Part shown: positions 9,885 to 19,051 of the stretch, piece after piece | Position numbering within the stretch: the stretch's first letter is position 1 | Layout: the number at the start of each line of letters is the position of its first letter | Translations under genes and position numbers: made by a program | Origin: Hyaloraphidium curvatum | Taxonomy: Eukaryota > Monoblepharomycota > Hyaloraphidiomycetes > Hyaloraphidiales > Hyaloraphidiaceae | Assembly: GCA_025558095.1 (NCBI GenBank) | Contig: JAIVFI010000017.1 | Coordinates: 62,001 to 126,000 of the forward strand | Reading direction: 5' to 3' | DNA length: 64,000 nucleotides | The notes under the pieces: generated by a model | Database searches by the model: none | What the model was told of the DNA's origin: nothing | Seen by the model: only the letters and a program-made list of their open reading frames with translations

Positions 9885-12120
9885 ATGGCCTCACTCCCGG
9901 GCGCCCATCGCGCCCTCATCCGCCCTGGCGGACGCGCCCTTTTGTCGTCCATTGCCGGCCGGGCGGCCTTTGCGGCGGTGCGGCGCGTGGAGCGCGTCGC
10001 AGCCGGCCTCAATGTTCCCGTCGCTGCGGTGCGGAGCGCCCCACCGCGCCCTGGGAGGCCCAACAGCGGCCGCGGGGCGCGGTACTTCTCATCTCCTGTT
10101 CCTGCACCGGCCAACGGATTGGACAATCTCCGCAGGGTGCTCGAACGCGCCCGCGGGAAGCGGATACCTCTCGCCAAGGTCGCGGACGCGGTCTGGGACG
10201 CTTACACCGCCCTCGGATCGCCCGAGGGCCTGACCGAGGAGGATGTGCGGGATGTAGCCTATTTCATCACAGCACACGCGATAGCGGAGCAGGGGAAACT
10301 GCGGCAAGGTTTAAAGGACCGGACCGAGGCCCAGCGCCGGACCGCGAAGCTCGTCGACGAGGCGAACGTCAGGACGCGCCGCCTCCTTGTCGATGCTGCG
10401 CGAAAAGGTGGCATTGCGATCGATGAGAAGGCTGTTACTTGGTTCATCCAAGTGAATGACCGACTTCTGGTGTGAGTGCTCCTTCACGGCCTCCTTCGCC
10501 CCCGTTCCGCGTGGCCACTGACCTCGATCCATTGTCGGCAGCTCCTATGCGGCGTGCAAAGAACTGATGGACTTCCTGCGGCTGGAGTGCGGGGTAACCC
10601 TGGACGTACGGCACGTCAATACCCTGGTCCGCAACGTGGCGCACGGCGGCAACTACACGGCGTTCCTGAAGCTCCTGCACGAGGGCTTGACAGCAAACGC
10701 GATTTCGGTCGTGGACGTCTATACCGTCAACTTGTTCCTGAAGGCCGTTGCCGAGGCGTCGCCGGCCACGTCTGAAGACCTGGAAGGGTATCCGAGGCGA
10801 CAGACGAGCGTCGCGGATGTCGCTGTTCCTCTGTGGGCTTTAAACAAGGATGACCCAGCGATTCGGTCCGGGTCGGCACAACGGGACGCCTTGGACCCGC
10901 TGGAAGTGGACCCGGACCCGGAAGCTGCACTGCGCGCTGCCATCCTGAGCGGTCCAGACGTGGGGATCACGGACCTCTGCGCCCCGGGTATGCCCCAGGG
11001 CTCGGTGACGCCGGTGCGCAAGGTTCTCCAGCTCCTGTCTTTTGCCGCCGCCCGCCATAGGGAGGGGCAGCGAGGCATCGTGGATACTTACACTTGTGCC
11101 GCCGCGGCCGAGGCTGCCAAAACCTGGAACCATCCCCGGCTTGCCCGCGCCGTGGTCGAGGTCCTTTTGGGTGACCCTTTTGGAGTGTCTCCCAATGCGG
11201 TGCTCTTCAGCATCCTCCTCGCGGAAGCTTCCGACGGGCGGGACTCTGAAGCCGGCGACGAGCTGCTCGCGCGGATGCGGCGGCTGCGTCTCGAACCACA
11301 CCTCGACATGTTCAACACCATGATCCGCTTCTACGCGCGTACGGGAAGGCTGGCTCTGGCCCGCGACACCGTCAAGGAGATGGTGGCCGCTGGACACAAG
11401 CCGGACGACGTGACGGGGTTGGCCCTGCTGGAGGGTATCATCATTGCGGAGACCACGGTGGAAGACGTGAAGCGGACGATGGACGTGCTGGCGGGGGCAG
11501 GGATTGCGATTACGATCATCCACTGGAGCAAGGCATTGCACCACTTCCCCGCCCGGGGGGACCTTCAAAGCATGGAACGTATCTGGAACGACATGCCCGT
11601 CGCGCCGAACGAAATAGCCGTCGCCACGTGCGCAAACGCCTACGACAAGTTCGGCAGCGCGGACCAGCTCCTTGCCTTCCTTGGCGGCGCGCCGAGGCAG
11701 TTGCTTTCGACGTCGGCGACGTGGAGCGCTGCAATCCAAGCGTTTGTCCGGCAGTGGGCCGACTCAAAGGACGACAAGTTCGGCGACCTGGCTTTCGCCC
11801 TCTGCGGTGCCGTCCTGGACCGGGCTCCCGTCGATCCGGCCGCGTTGCCGCGCGGAACGGACGACTTCCCGTTCGCCGGACTGCAGCCCCCCAAGCCCAT
11901 GGCGGGGCTGCTCCTGGTCGTCTTCAGCAACATGTGCGGGAGGTTCCGCGGCGAACACCTGCGCATCCTGGAGGACAAGGGGCGCGCCTACCTCGTCTCG
12001 GAGGGGTACCCGGAAGCTCGGAACATGGATGCCAAGGAGATGCACGGGATGCTCGAGCGATCTGGAGGAAAGAAGCGCCGCGCCGGCCTGGAGGACGGCG
12101 GCGGCAGGCGGGGAGCGTGA
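9885..12120 (+). CDS. PPR protein, copy B (intact), predicted mitochondrial
   Basis: Exon 1 (9885-10471, 587 nt) and exon 2 (10542-12120, 1579 nt) give 721 aa. The intron (10472-10541) begins GTGAGT, has CTGAC before the acceptor and ends GGCAG; splicing reads ...NDRLLVSYAACKELMDF. The first 40 residues (MASLPGAHRALIRPGGRAL...) are Arg/Ala-rich with no acid, typical of a mitochondrial presequence. The body contains helical 35-residue repeats, the clearest being LDMFNTMIRFYARTGRLALA followed by a KEMVAAGHKPD end. PPR proteins bind organellar RNA and guide its processing or translation. This is the only copy in the window differing from both A and C along most of its length while remaining open. 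Target RNA unknown. Confidence 0.85.
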
Positions 12121-13076
12121 CCGTCCTGGCGGTCCGGGGTTGCGCTGAAGCTGCGCCGTCGTGTGCACAGTCGGTCCGGGGGCTTTCGACTACCGAGGAC
12201 GGCGGGCCTGATTGCTGAGGGCGACTGCTGCCGACGACCGGATGGCGGCATAATTCGCCTGTTTGCCTTTCACCGCGGTAGAGAGGCCAATCATTCACTC
12301 AAGGGCGGATCAGCCTCTTCCGAATCACCAAAACGCGATCGCACCAGTCTCCTGACGCCGAGTTCGGAGTTGAAGGGTCTTGGCTTCCACTCGACGGGTC
12401 CACGGCGTCCCATGGAATGATCGGCATTAGGGAGCGTGAAGCGCTGTCCGACGCGGTCGAGGCGGGCCTCTGTCCCCTTGCGGTCGATCGGTTGTCCCCT
12501 GGCCCCCGTTTTGCGTCAGCACGCAATCCCGACCGACAATCGGACGGTCCCTATACGGTCCCTAAGCGGCACGGCCCTGCGCCGCACGGCATTCTGCCCG
12601 GCGCCCAGCCTCGCGGTTCCGAGGTGCCGGTCGGGAAAAGGCGATCGGGGCTTCCCGGGGCGTCCGTCTGGCTGGGAGTGGCGTCCGGGTTTGGGGGCCC
12701 GGTGGGGATGGACCCGGTTGGGAGGGACCTCTTGGGACGCGGGGACGTGCGGAGGGTGTGCATCTCGCAGGTTCTTAGCCCGCACCATGGAAGCAGGGTG
12801 GTGAGGGAGCTGTGAGACGCATGGGCAGGGCCGGACAAGGGAACGGGGGCGCGGTGAGGTGTGCGTCCCCGCCGATCCCCGAAATTGGAGAGGGAATGAG
12901 CAGCTTGCAGGGCGGCTGGCTGTGTCCCCTGTTTTCACTCCCGTTTCCCTTCCCTGAGCAACGAACGGCCAGTAGAAAGCCGGCTCAGAGCCCGGCGTAC
13001 CTGCACAGGGCCCTCCATTTCCGAAACACCACCCGGGCAGCTCAGGGAGCCCAACCCCTGAAGAAGCCCCGAAGCC
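12121..13076. other. Intergenic between PPR copy B and the Pro/Gln-rich gene
   Basis: About 950 bp. Short frames exist on both strands but none has family motifs or a convincing start with splice structure. It presumably holds the PPR 3' UTR and the promoter of the next gene. Confidence 0.4.
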
Positions 13077-14348
13077 ATGGACACCGGGCCGCTCGCCCCT
13101 CCCGAAGGCGGGCCGCGCCGCGCACACACGTTTCCGCGGGCGGTGGGCGCGCACGGAAGCCCGATGGACCTGTTCTCGTCGGGCGGCCGCACGCCGGTGG
13201 TCGGCGCCGCAGGGCAGCCGGCCGACAAAGGACCCCGGCCGCCCACCGCCGGCGTACCCTCCTCCCCGCTCGTCGTCCCGCCGTCCCCCGCGGCGTGGTA
13301 CCCGAGCCCGGCCGCAAGCGAGCCGTCGGGGACGCTGCCCGCTGGGCCTCTGCCCGCCCCGCCCGCGCTCCCGCCGTATGCCACGAACCCCCGCACAAAG
13401 CCAAGGGACGCTCCGCAGCCGGGCGACGACGCCGAAGCACTGGACCTGGCAGAGTCGCTGCTGTCCCTGCGGGCATCCAACCCGGCGCCCCAACAGCCTC
13501 AGCACGCGCAGGCTGCCCAACGGTCGCAGACTGCCCCGGAGCCGTCCCGAACTGCCTTTGCCAACTACGTACCCCCTTCGTGCGACGCATTTCCGCGCTC
13601 GGTCGACCTCCGGGCGCCGCAGCTGCAGCCCGCCCCGCCACCCCGCAAGCTGCCGGACTCGCCGCAGCTGCCCGCTACCCCCAAGGTGCTTGCCTCGCCT
13701 CCTCTACCGGCCCCGACCGCACAACCCACCGTCTGGCCTACGCCACCCGGCTCGGTGGCCCCCGTGGCACCCGTGCAGCATGCATACGCACCTCCAGCGC
13801 CGATCCCGGGCCTCCCGCCCCCCTCGTTCCTGCCCCAGACGCCCTACTCCCCTCCCATGCAACCCCTGGCTCACCCGCAGGCATACTCTCCCTACGCACC
13901 TGCAGCCTACTATCCCCCCGCCTACCCCACCATGGGTATCGCCGCATCCTACCCGCCTTCCGCCGTCCCCCTTCCCGTGGACCCCGCGGCCGCGCACCGC
14001 GCCGCCCTGGCCGCGCAGCAGGCCGCCGCCGCCGCGTCGCAGCACGCCGCGCTGGCGCACCTCCGCGCGCAGCAGCAGCAGCACGCCATGGCGGTGCAGC
14101 GGGCCGCGATCGCAGCGCAGCAGCAAGCATCGATCGCGCAGCAGCAGCAGCAGCAGCAGCAGGCGGCCATGGCCCAGCAGCAGCAGCAGGCGGCCATGGC
14201 GCAGCAGCTGCACCAGCGCCAGGCGACCTCGGCCCCGGGGCGAGCGTTCCCGTGCAGGGGCGGGTGCCCCGCGGCGTTCGGCGGTTGGGTGGAGAGGGAG
14301 GTGCACGAGCGGAGCTGCGTGGCGGCGCGGGCCAGGGCGGCGGGGTAG
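13077..14348 (+). CDS. Pro/Ala/Gln-rich protein with C-terminal C2HC finger-like motif
   Basis: Single-exon frame of 423 aa. Residues 1-300 are dominated by Pro, Ala and Ser with Tyr-Pro repeats (AYYPPAYP); residues 300-385 are Ala/Gln-rich with poly-Gln runs encoded by a nearly pure CAG microsatellite (about 14130-14205). The last 30 residues break this pattern: FPCRGGCPAAFGGWVER continues to HERSC, giving Cys-x3-Cys-x12-His-x3-Cys, a plausible single zinc site. The architecture (disordered activation-like region plus a finger) suggests a nuclear regulator, but that is inference. Low complexity makes family assignment impossible by eye. GC-rich shadow frames overlap it on both strands. Confidence 0.6.
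   Translation: MDTGPLAPPEGGPRRAHTFPRAVGAHGSPMDLFSSGGRTPVVGAAGQPADKGPRPPTAGVPSSPLVVPPSPAAWYPSPAASEPSGTLPAGPLPAPPALPPYATNPRTKPRDAPQPGDDAEALDLAESLLSLRASNPAPQQPQHAQAAQRSQTAPEPSRTAFANYVPPSCDAFPRSVDLRAPQLQPAPPPRKLPDSPQLPATPKVLASPPLPAPTAQPTVWPTPPGSVAPVAPVQHAYAPPAPIPGLPPPSFLPQTPYSPPMQPLAHPQAYSPYAPAAYYPPAYPTMGIAASYPPSAVPLPVDPAAAHRAALAAQQAAAAASQHAALAHLRAQQQQHAMAVQRAAIAAQQQASIAQQQQQQQQAAMAQQQQQAAMAQQLHQRQATSAPGRAFPCRGGCPAAFGGWVEREVHERSCVAARARAAG
14130..14215. repeat. CAG/GCAGCA microsatellite within the Gln-rich gene
   Basis: Runs of CAG and GCAGCA encode eight- and five-residue glutamine tracts separated by AAMA. Length polymorphism is likely. Confidence 0.85.
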
Positions 14349-14605
14349 CGCGCCGCTGGGGGCGGTGGGCTGGAGGATGCATCCCCGCTGCCGCCCGGCC
14401 GAGCACCTCCAATCGGAACCTCGCCTGCCCGTGGACGCGACGGCTGAGCGGATCAGGATGGTGCCCGTGGCAGCCGCGGATGTATAGTTCTGGCATATAT
14501 TTGCTCGAGCCGGAGCACTTCTGCGCCGCTCTGCAGATCAGCCTAGAATGAGACGCGATCCCATCGCACAGCTGTCGCCGTCCGCATCGCAGCCCACCCG
14601 CCCGG

Positions 14606-16837
14606 TCACGTTCCCTGCCTACTGCCGCCGTACTCCAGGCTGGAGTGGCGGCGCGTGCCTTTGGATCTCTCGAGCATCCCGAGCATCTCCTTGGCCCCCA
14701 TGTCTTCGGTTCCGGAGTAGCCTTCCCCGGCGAGGTAGGCCCGGCTCTTTTCTTCGAGGATCCGCAGGCGGTCGCCCCGGAATTTCGTCCGCATGCACTC
14801 GAAGATCACCAGGAGCAGCCCCGCCAACGGCCGTGGCGGCGACATCCCCGCCAGCGGCAGGTCCCGCTTCCCGGGAGGCAGGGCGGCGGCGTCGATCGGG
14901 ACCCGATCGAGGACGGCGCAGCACAGGGCGAAGGTCAGGTCGGCAAACCGCCCATCCTTATGGCCGGTCCGCCGCCGACCAAACGCTTGGATTGCAGCGC
15001 TCCACGTCCCCGACGTCGAAAGCAACTGCCTCGGCGCGCCGCCAAGGAAGGCAAGGAGCTGGTCCGCGCTGCCGAACTTGTCGTAGGCGTTTGCGCACGT
15101 GGCGACGGCTATTTCGTTCGGCGCGACGGGCATGTCGTTCCAGATACGTTCCATGCTTTGAAGGTCCCCCCGGGCGGCGAAGTGGTGCAATGCCTTGCTC
15201 CAGTGGATGATCGTAACCGCGATCTCCGCTTCCGACAGCAGTTCCATCGCCCGCTTCACGTCCCCCACCGTGGTCTCCGCAGTGAGGATGCCTTCCAGCA
15301 GGGCCGACCCCGTCCATCCGTCCGGTTTGTGTCCCGCGGCCAGCATCTCCTTGAGGGTGTCGCGGGCCAGAGCGAGCCTCCCTGTGCGCGCGTAGAAGTG
15401 GATCGCGGTGTTGAATAGCTTGAGGGTGGGTTCCACGCGCAGCCGCCGCATCCGCGCGAGCAGCTCGTCGCCGGCTTGAGAGTCCCGCCCGTCGGAAGCT
15501 TCCGCGAGGAGGATGCTGAAGAGCGCCGCATCGGGAGACACGCCGAAAGGGTCGCCCAAAAGGACCTCGACCACGGCGCGGGCAAGCCGGCGATGCTTCC
15601 AGGCTTTGGCAGCCTCGGCCGCGGCAGCACAAGCGTAACTGTCCACGATGTCTCGCTGCCCCTCCCTATGGCGGGCGGCGGCAAAAGACAGGAGCTGGAG
15701 AACCTTGCGCACCGGCGTCACCGAGCCCTGGGGCATGCCCAGGGCGCAGAGGTCCGTGATCCCCACGTCTGGACCGCTCAGGATGGCAACGCGCAATGCA
15801 GCTTCCGGGTCCGGGTCCACTTCCAGCGGGTCCAAGGCGTCCTGCTGTGCCGACCCGGACCGAATCGCTGAATCATCCTTGTTTAAAGCCCACAGAGGAA
15901 CAGCGAGATCCGCGACGCTCGTCTGTCGCCTCGGATACCCTTCCAGGTCTTCAGACTTGGCCGGCGACGCCTCGGCAACGGCCTTTAGGAACAAGTTGAC
16001 GGTATAGACGTCCACGACCGAAATGGCGTTTGCTGTCAAGCCCTCGTGGAGGAGCTTTAGGAACGCGGTGTAGTTGCCGCCGTGCGCCACGTTGCGGACC
16101 AGGGTATTGACGTGCCGTATATCCAGGGTTACCCCGCACTCCAGCCGCAGGAAGTCCATCAGTTCTTTGCACGCCGCATAGGAGCTGCCGACAATGGATC
16201 GAGGTCAGCGGCCACACGGAACGGGGGCCAACGGGCAAGGGGGCACTCACACCAGAAGTCGGTCATTCACCTGGATGAACCAAGTAACAGCCTTCTCATC
16301 GATCGCAATGCCACCTTTTCGCGCAGCATCGACAAGGAGGCGGCGCGTCCTGACGTTCGCTTCGTCGACGAGCCTCGCGGTCCGGCGTTGGGCCTCGGTC
16401 CGTCCTTTCGGACCTGCCCGCAGCTTCGCCTGCTCCGCTATCGCGTGTGCTGTGATGAAGTGGGCTACAGTCTTCACGTCCTGCCCGGTCAGACCCTTGG
16501 GCGATCCGAGGGCGGTGTAAGCGTCCCAGACCGCGTCCGCGACCTTGGCGCGAGGTATCCGCTTCCCGCGGGCGCGTTCGAGCACCCTGCGGAGATTGTC
16601 CAATCCGTTGGCCGGTGCAGGAACAGGAGATGAGAAGTACCGCGCCCCGCGGCCGCCATTGGGCCTCCCAGGGCGCGGTGGGGCGCTCCGCACCGCGGCG
16701 ACGGGAACACTGAGGCCGGCTGCGACGCGCTCCCCGCGCCGCGGCGCCGCAAAGGCCACGCGGCCGGCAATGGACGACAAAAGGGCGCGTCCGCGAGGGC
16801 GGAACAGGGCGCGATGGACACGCGGGAGCGAGGTCAT
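14606..16837 (-). CDS. PPR protein, copy C (intact), predicted mitochondrial
   Basis: Exon 1 (16837-16251) and exon 2 (16184-14606) are 587 and 1579 nt, identical in length to copy B, giving 721 aa; the intron is 16185-16250 (GTGAGT...CAG). The start at 16837 (MTSLPRVHRALF) aligns with B's MASLPGAHRAL; an upstream ATG at 16882 would add 15 residues. The N-terminus is a mitochondrial-type presequence. The sequence is a patchwork: B-like in some blocks (NEIAVATCANAYDKFGSA) and A-like in others (VLDRVPIDAAALPPGKRD). In the best PPR motif it has TLKLFNTAIHFYART where A and B share HLDMFNTMIRFYART, so its RNA contacts may differ. It is head-to-head with the membrane protein at 16910, 72 bp away. 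Confidence 0.83.
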
Positions 16838-16909
16838 CGCCGTTGTTTGTTTGTGAAGGAGGAGCGTGGGCGCGGGTTGCACCGCGGCCTTCTAGGACTC
16901 CGTCTCCAG
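16838..16909. promoter_or_regulatory. Compact divergent promoter region
   Basis: Only 72 bp separate the start codons of PPR copy C (minus) and the membrane protein gene (plus), so the two presumably share promoter sequence. No recognisable box was identified. Confidence 0.4.
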
Positions 16910-18523
16910 ATGCCTCAGCCGGACCCGCCGGAGCCGGCGGCCTTGACGGAGCTCGAATGGCTCGCGCTGCTGCCCTCGCGGCCCCCCCGTGAGGTGCCCC
17001 TCCCGTGGAAATCGGCGCCGGTACCGCCCGACCCTGCAGCGGCGGCGCGCCGCGCGGACCCCCTGACCGCCGAACGCCTGCTCGCGCTGCTGTCGCTCGG
17101 GCCCTCGGCAGCGCTTTGCCGGCTCGAGGCGTTCCGGCTGGCGTTCGGCCGCGCCTACGGCCGCTGGACCTTCCCTCACTACGTTGCGAAAAGCGGGGTG
17201 CAGCTTTCCCTCCTCGCGATTCCATTTGCGGCGAGCGCAGCAGGACCGATCGTGTTTTCCGGCCGTGACCTCGGCATCGCGACCGCGGCACTTTTGGTTC
17301 AGTATTGCGCGTGGTGGGCGTCGGTGATTTATACCGGCATCCTGTCCAGGCGCCAGGTTGCCGCGGACCTCGGTGACGCCGGTGACGGTGGCATCGGCGA
17401 CGACGATGACAAGCGCGTCAAAGGCTCGCGGGTGGAGGAGGCCGCCGGCGATCCCCAGACTTTCGACGCCTCCGAGCTCGCGCAGACCGCCCGGTGGCTC
17501 CAGTTGGTGGCGGCGGGCGATGGAAACCTGCTGGTGCACGATTCACGCGATCCGCAATGCCCATGCAGCCGCCCGTCCTGTCTCGGACGCGAGCCTTCGC
17601 GGGTCGCCGTTCTCGGTCCCCTTCAGACGGCCTTTTTCACCCTCTTCACCGTTGTCGGCTACATCTTCTTTGCGTTCTACACGGTGTATGTGACGCTTGC
17701 GTCCTATACTTGGCACCACGTGTGGAGTGCGGTCCTTGCCGGTCTCTTTCTTCTGATTGGCGCGACTTTCAATGGCCTGACGCCCATCTCGTCACGGACT
17801 ACATCAAAGAACCTTGCTTTGATTGCAGTCGAGGCACGCCTGCAGCACCGGGCGTTTGCTGTTGCTCTGGCCAGCCTGGTGGACCAGCTGACCGACGCGG
17901 TCGACGGCGTGGTCGGGCGGGGCGATCTTCCGGACGGCAACCCTTCGCAGACTTTTGCCAATCCCGAGAAGGGCCTGCACGTCACTCTGTACCGTGCTCT
18001 TGCTCCCGTGTTCCGCCTCCGGTTCCACGCGTACCTGACTGCGCGCACCGCTTTCCTGATCGCCATCTCGATTGAGCTCACCGTGGCGCTAATTTATGTG
18101 GCCGGCAGCTCCTGCCTTCCCGCTTTCTCCCTCACCACCATCCTCGGTTTCCTCATCATGACGCTCCTGGACCTCATCCACGTCGCCCGCGCCAATGCCC
18201 ACGTCGACTCGATCATCGCCATGCACCTCGCCGCGCGCGCCCACATCCGCATGCTGCTCCTCCGCCTGGGCCCACGGGCGCCCGCGCTGCAAGGGGAGCT
18301 GCTGAACCAGGAGCGCGTGCTTTCGTCGGCGCTGGACGAGGCCGCGAGGCTGAGGGCGACGTTCGCGGGGGTGCCCGTGACGATCGGCGTCGTGAGGACC
18401 GTTGCGGCGACGGTGCTGACGATCGGGGTCGGTCTGTTTGGGATACTGAAGGGCATGGGGGTCTACGTGACGCTGGACAGCGTGTGCGGAGCTTCCATCG
18501 TGTCCAGTGGTGCGCGTGGATGA
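16910..18523 (+). CDS. Multi-pass membrane protein of unknown family, paralog 1
   Basis: Single-exon 537-aa frame. The ATG at 16910 is preferred because the longer frame overlaps the divergent PPR gene. Several hydrophobic segments (about residues 115-165, 250-300, 385-440 and 485-510) suggest six to eight membrane helices, with a hydrophilic acidic loop between the first groups. That loop is followed by DSRDPQCPCSRPSC. The protein ends VTLDSVCGASIVSS. A second gene at 20671-22233 shares this plan (LCPCAKASC in the same place, VHFTVQSVCPSSS at the end, and a GVVRTVAATVLTIG-like last helix), so the two form a family. The overall layout loosely recalls fungal or plant seven-helix orphan membrane proteins; no function is claimed. 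Confidence 0.7.
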   Translation: MPQPDPPEPAALTELEWLALLPSRPPREVPLPWKSAPVPPDPAAAARRADPLTAERLLALLSLGPSAALCRLEAFRLAFGRAYGRWTFPHYVAKSGVQLSLLAIPFAASAAGPIVFSGRDLGIATAALLVQYCAWWASVIYTGILSRRQVAADLGDAGDGGIGDDDDKRVKGSRVEEAAGDPQTFDASELAQTARWLQLVAAGDGNLLVHDSRDPQCPCSRPSCLGREPSRVAVLGPLQTAFFTLFTVVGYIFFAFYTVYVTLASYTWHHVWSAVLAGLFLLIGATFNGLTPISSRTTSKNLALIAVEARLQHRAFAVALASLVDQLTDAVDGVVGRGDLPDGNPSQTFANPEKGLHVTLYRALAPVFRLRFHAYLTARTAFLIAISIELTVALIYVAGSSCLPAFSLTTILGFLIMTLLDLIHVARANAHVDSIIAMHLAARAHIRMLLLRLGPRAPALQGELLNQERVLSSALDEAARLRATFAGVPVTIGVVRTVAATVLTIGVGLFGILKGMGVYVTLDSVCGASIVSSGARG

Positions 18524-19051
18524 TGCGATCGATACACAAAACCAGAATGGCTGGGCCCCCGAGCGCTTCACGGAAAGTTTGCCACACGATCGGCTGCCAT
18601 CGGCGGCTCAGTATACCCGCTCCGATTCTGCGGGGGATTGTCTTCCACCGCGCCGCGCGGCGTTGGGAACTTGCCGCCGCACCCCGACACCTTTCTCTGC
18701 ATCAACGCATCCGAATGCAGCTCAGCATATTCACCGTCTTCTCATCCGCTGCTCCGAAAAGGACTTTTAGTGCTCGGTCTGCAATATCTTCGCAGCGGTT
18801 GACATGATCATAGGTGGGGCGCGGGTCAACTCGGTTTCAGCCGTCGGGCTGTCCGGCGAAAGGGTCTTGGCCCGCCACCGCGCCGTCCCGAGCCCCGCCA
18901 CCGCCCCACCGCCGGACATTTAAACCCGGCAGACGAAGTGTCGGTGTTCCGAACCCCGTGCATTCATAAAGCCTCGGATCCAGGCCCACTGCTGCGTCGC
19001 ATCCGTCGGAACTCGTGCAGTACCGCACTTTTCATCCCCGCAGCTTCGAAC
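18524..19051. other. Intergenic upstream of the MFS transporter
   Basis: About 530 bp with no supported gene. In-frame codons upstream of 19052 stay open back to 18938 but lack an ATG start and read unlike the transporter. Confidence 0.4.

Noticed and set aside
10840-11739. Antisense frames running through all three PPR genes
   Set aside because: They recur at the same place in each copy with His/Arg/Gly-rich composition, as expected from mirrored codons rather than a conserved antisense gene.
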